DNA of 64,000 nucleotides from LLD-282 sp964395835 (lineage in GTDB: Bacteria > Pseudomonadota > Gammaproteobacteria > Berkiellales > Berkiellaceae). The stretch spans positions 192,869 through 256,868 of the forward strand of contig CAYNBJ010000001.1 in NCBI GenBank assembly GCA_964395835.1. Direction: 5' to 3'. Positions 62,149 through 64,000 of this stretch are shown here, in pieces. Position 1 is the first letter of the stretch. Every line of letters begins with the position of its first letter. The notes under the pieces are model-generated. The model saw only the letters and a list, made by a program, of their open reading frames with translations. It did not search any database and was not told the DNA's origin. The translations under genes and the position numbers were made by a program.

Positions 62149-62949
62149 TTAAACTGTAAGTGAACTTCTGCCTGATGAAGTTTCTGTTTGAGGGTTTGGT
62201 GTATCGGCTGTATCGGTTGGTTGGCTTTCAACTGACTCTTGACCTTTGCCTACTTCTACTCCAACGTTTTCGACGCTTGCTGGTGTTGTTTTCGACAAGT
62301 CAACTGATAAGACCTCATCTGATGCTGCTTTTTGGCTTTCCAGTGCTTGTAGGCGGTTTTCGAAGGCGCTGAGGCGGGTTTCAAAAACAAATAATTTCTC
62401 TTCCAATACCAATACTTGGACTAATGTGTTTCGGACTGTGTCTATGATGCGCTGCATGAAGCCTGTCTGCTCATTTTCTGCATGATTTTGATCTGCATCT
62501 TCTGCAGGCACCATCACAAATGCATTACTTTTTGATGGTACTACTTCTGGAATTGCTACTTCTGGCTGTTGTCCGAACAAATCCTCTACTGTAACCTTTG
62601 ATTCTTTTGAGGAAAACAAACCTGCGACAAAATTCACAACAATACCAAGTGTATAATCGTATACTGTTTTCAAGGCAGAAACGACCAAACCAATTGTATA
62701 GTTATATAAGAAAGAACCCACTTTAGACAAGAAACTTTTTTCTTTAAAATCAGGTTTGTCTTCAGATGATGGATCTCCTGCTGTTGACGATGTTGCCTCT
62801 ACAGTTTTTTCCATTTTTGCAGATGACTTAAAAAACCAAGAATAAGTCATATATCCCAAAGCAGCGCTGGTAACGACAGCAAGACCAGTCATCATTGCCG
62901 GGGTACTGAGTGCCGCCAAAACTTGTGCGGAAATTGCGGAAATGGTCAT
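62149..62949 (-). CDS. Membrane-anchored coiled-coil orphan (2)
   Basis: About 266 residues. AGAGG precedes the ATG at 62949, whereas 62976 opens the frame. N-terminal hydrophobic stretch MMTGLAVVTSAALGYMTYSW, a second membrane-leaning region (about 80-115: GSFLYNYTIGLVVSALKTVY) and an Ala/Glu coiled coil at about 190-215 (EEKLFVFETRLSAFENRLQA) are followed by a Ser/Thr/Glu tail. It has a good terminator. Plan and position are like the orphan at 59859. No known family. Confidence 0.65.
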   Translation of the reverse strand: MTISAISAQVLAALSTPAMMTGLAVVTSAALGYMTYSWFFKSSAKMEKTVEATSSTAGDPSSEDKPDFKEKSFLSKVGSFLYNYTIGLVVSALKTVYDYTLGIVVNFVAGLFSSKESKVTVEDLFGQQPEVAIPEVVPSKSNAFVMVPAEDADQNHAENEQTGFMQRIIDTVRNTLVQVLVLEEKLFVFETRLSAFENRLQALESQKAASDEVLSVDLSKTTPASVENVGVEVGKGQESVESQPTDTADTPNPQTETSSGRSSLTV

Positions 62950-63458
62950 AATTAAAATCCTCTTTGTGTGTATCAATTTTTTGAACCAATACTTAAGAAT
63001 CTATCTTAGTTTCTTTTTCTAGTCAATAACATAATTGAAAAATTACAAAAAAAAACACAAGATTAACTAAAAAATTCATCATAGCAATATCTTCAAATGA
63101 TAAAGATTTTTTTCAAAATAATACGATTATATTTTCACAAATCATCTAAAATCACTTTTCATTTGCTCAATTTCAAAAAATTCGATTTTCAAGCCCATTA
63201 TCTCTGCACTTTTCATACTGAATCTAGATCTTTACTACTCTCAATTCAATATGCGCGATCGTGTACTTATTAGGCACACTCATGATCTGTATCTATGGTT
63301 CTGTGCTCCGATTGACTTATCAAATATGATGATCGACGGCTTTTTTACGCTGCAATCTGCCCGCGTCATAGAGGAACTCGAATTCAAAAAACTGTGTTTC
63401 ACAACGAATGTGATTCTCTTATCTTCGTCTGCAATACCAGCTCCTTCCTATCGTCTAT
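62950..63458. other. Intergenic region
   Basis: The first 290 bases are very AT-rich and hold the promoter of the orphan at 62949. After about 63240 a plus-strand frame (63251-63505) exists, but minus-strand protein-like sequence continues across it in broken frames, so it is not accepted. Confidence 0.35.
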
Positions 63459-63986
63459 CTAAAGCACACTTCTTTCAAAGGAGTATGGTTTATCAAGCAG
63501 CTTGAACATCGATCGCGCATATTGTCTTATTTGAAAAAATTCTGTTTCAAACGGCCAAAGGATTCGCATATCATATTTATTACAAATGCATATTACAGCC
63601 TGCAGAAATATCTCAATCATGTCTACGATCCGATCTGCTATCTCTTTATCCTGCTCTAATGAAGTGCTGTGTATTTGATATAAAGTTTCAGAATAGTTTA
63701 AAGTGCTTCACGCATCTCTATTTTCGCTATACATTTCCGAGAAACTATGGAGCTAATCAGCAGGGCCTCTCCTTCGATGAACAAGGGTCGCAATTTTAGC
63801 ACTGCTCTCGTTTTGCGCACGACGTCTGCTGCGGGTCAAAGATCGGAACGAACTATCTATCTCGTTTATTCTGTATTGGATATTTTGAAGGAATGAGTGC
63901 TTTACGTGCGCACTTTGCGTTTCCTGCAATTGTGATACTGATGCTTTCTTTTGTCTCAACCTCTTGTTCTGCGCTTTGATTGGCAT
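63459..63986 (-). pseudogene. Probable frameshifted gene, minus strand
   Basis: Three overlapping minus-strand frames appear to belong to one gene. Frame C (63707-63459, ending in TAG) reads SLEQDKEIADRIVDMIEIF and then RILWPFETEFFQIRQYARSM. Frame B (63835-63705) reads RAVLKLRPLFIEGEALLISS and ends MREAL; the junction at GAAGCACTTTAAACT would read EALNYSETLYQ if two bases were removed. Frame A (63986-63753) begins MPIKAQNKRLRQKKASVSQL. Frame C lacks a start codon. The family is not recognised. Sequencing error cannot be excluded. Confidence 0.4.
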
Positions 63987-64000
63987 TGAATGACTCTTTT

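Noticed and set aside
61819..62163. Plus-strand frame of 114 codons
   Set aside because: It runs through the terminator of the 62149 gene and overlaps its stop codon; no ribosome site.
63251..63505. Plus-strand frame of 84 codons
   Set aside because: It lies opposite the more protein-like broken minus-strand frames and lacks a ribosome site.
1..64000. Recoding of TGA as tryptophan
   Set aside because: Several conserved genes end in TGA (for example the photolyase, the phosphatase and yebC) and tryptophan is coded by TGG throughout, so the in-frame TGA codons in the 61 kb region are better read as decay.
1..64000. CRISPR array, insertion sequence or prophage
   Set aside because: No spaced direct repeats of CRISPR type, no transposase or integrase motif and no phage structural genes were seen on either strand.

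Overview
The window is AT-rich, densely coding bacterial DNA. Three blocks place it in the Gammaproteobacteria: thrS-infC-rpmI-rplT-(insert)-pheS-pheT-ihfA, yebC-ruvC-ruvA-ruvB, and rnpB directly upstream of rsmH. Ankyrin proteins, several orphan effector-like proteins, a LssB/HlyB-type type I exporter, an outer-membrane porin array and an intact fadE-fadI-fadJ operon suggest a host-associated or intracellular lineage, perhaps in or near Legionellales. That placement is inference. I see no transposase, phage or CRISPR.

Layout. 1-4445: end of htpG, then a row of orphan genes, two of them ankyrin proteins; the first ankyrin protein carries a possible permuted papain-like triad. 4439-8197: glycosyltransferase-like gene, tRNA-Thr, a very small type IV pilin-like operon (pilin, ATPase, platform protein, short prepilin peptidase), tRNA-Ser. 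8592-12571: yggU, an iron-sulfur bacterial cryptochrome/photolyase with a DUF2256 zinc peptide, trpS, tetR. 13037-19953: orphan membrane protein and the beta-oxidation operon. 20087-23932: smc and a small membrane protein. 23929-29895: an operon of a response-regulator phosphatase, ABC exporter, HlyD adaptor and TolC. 30011-37709: four related porins with mlaA among them. 37766-44307: SDR oxidoreductase, glpD-like gene, yebC-ruvCAB, alpha/beta hydrolase. 44469-54582: an orphan protein with an internal duplication, then the ihfA-to-thrS block, interrupted between pheS and rplT by a convergent low-complexity gene. 54711-59522: tRNA-Val, a pair of paralogous microcin-leader peptides, two outer-membrane-like proteins, rnpB, rsmH. 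59859-64000: two membrane-anchored coiled-coil orphans separated by decayed coding sequence.

How they work together. FadE, FadI and FadJ cover acyl-CoA dehydrogenation, hydration/3-hydroxyacyl oxidation and thiolysis, and glpD-like feeds glycerol-3-phosphate into the membrane, which fits use of host lipid. The porins and MlaA concern the outer membrane. The phosphatase operon is a complete trans-envelope exporter with its own signalling protein but no recognisable cargo beside it. The microcin-like peptides at 55.4-56.1 kb need a C39-type exporter, which this ABC protein does not appear to be.
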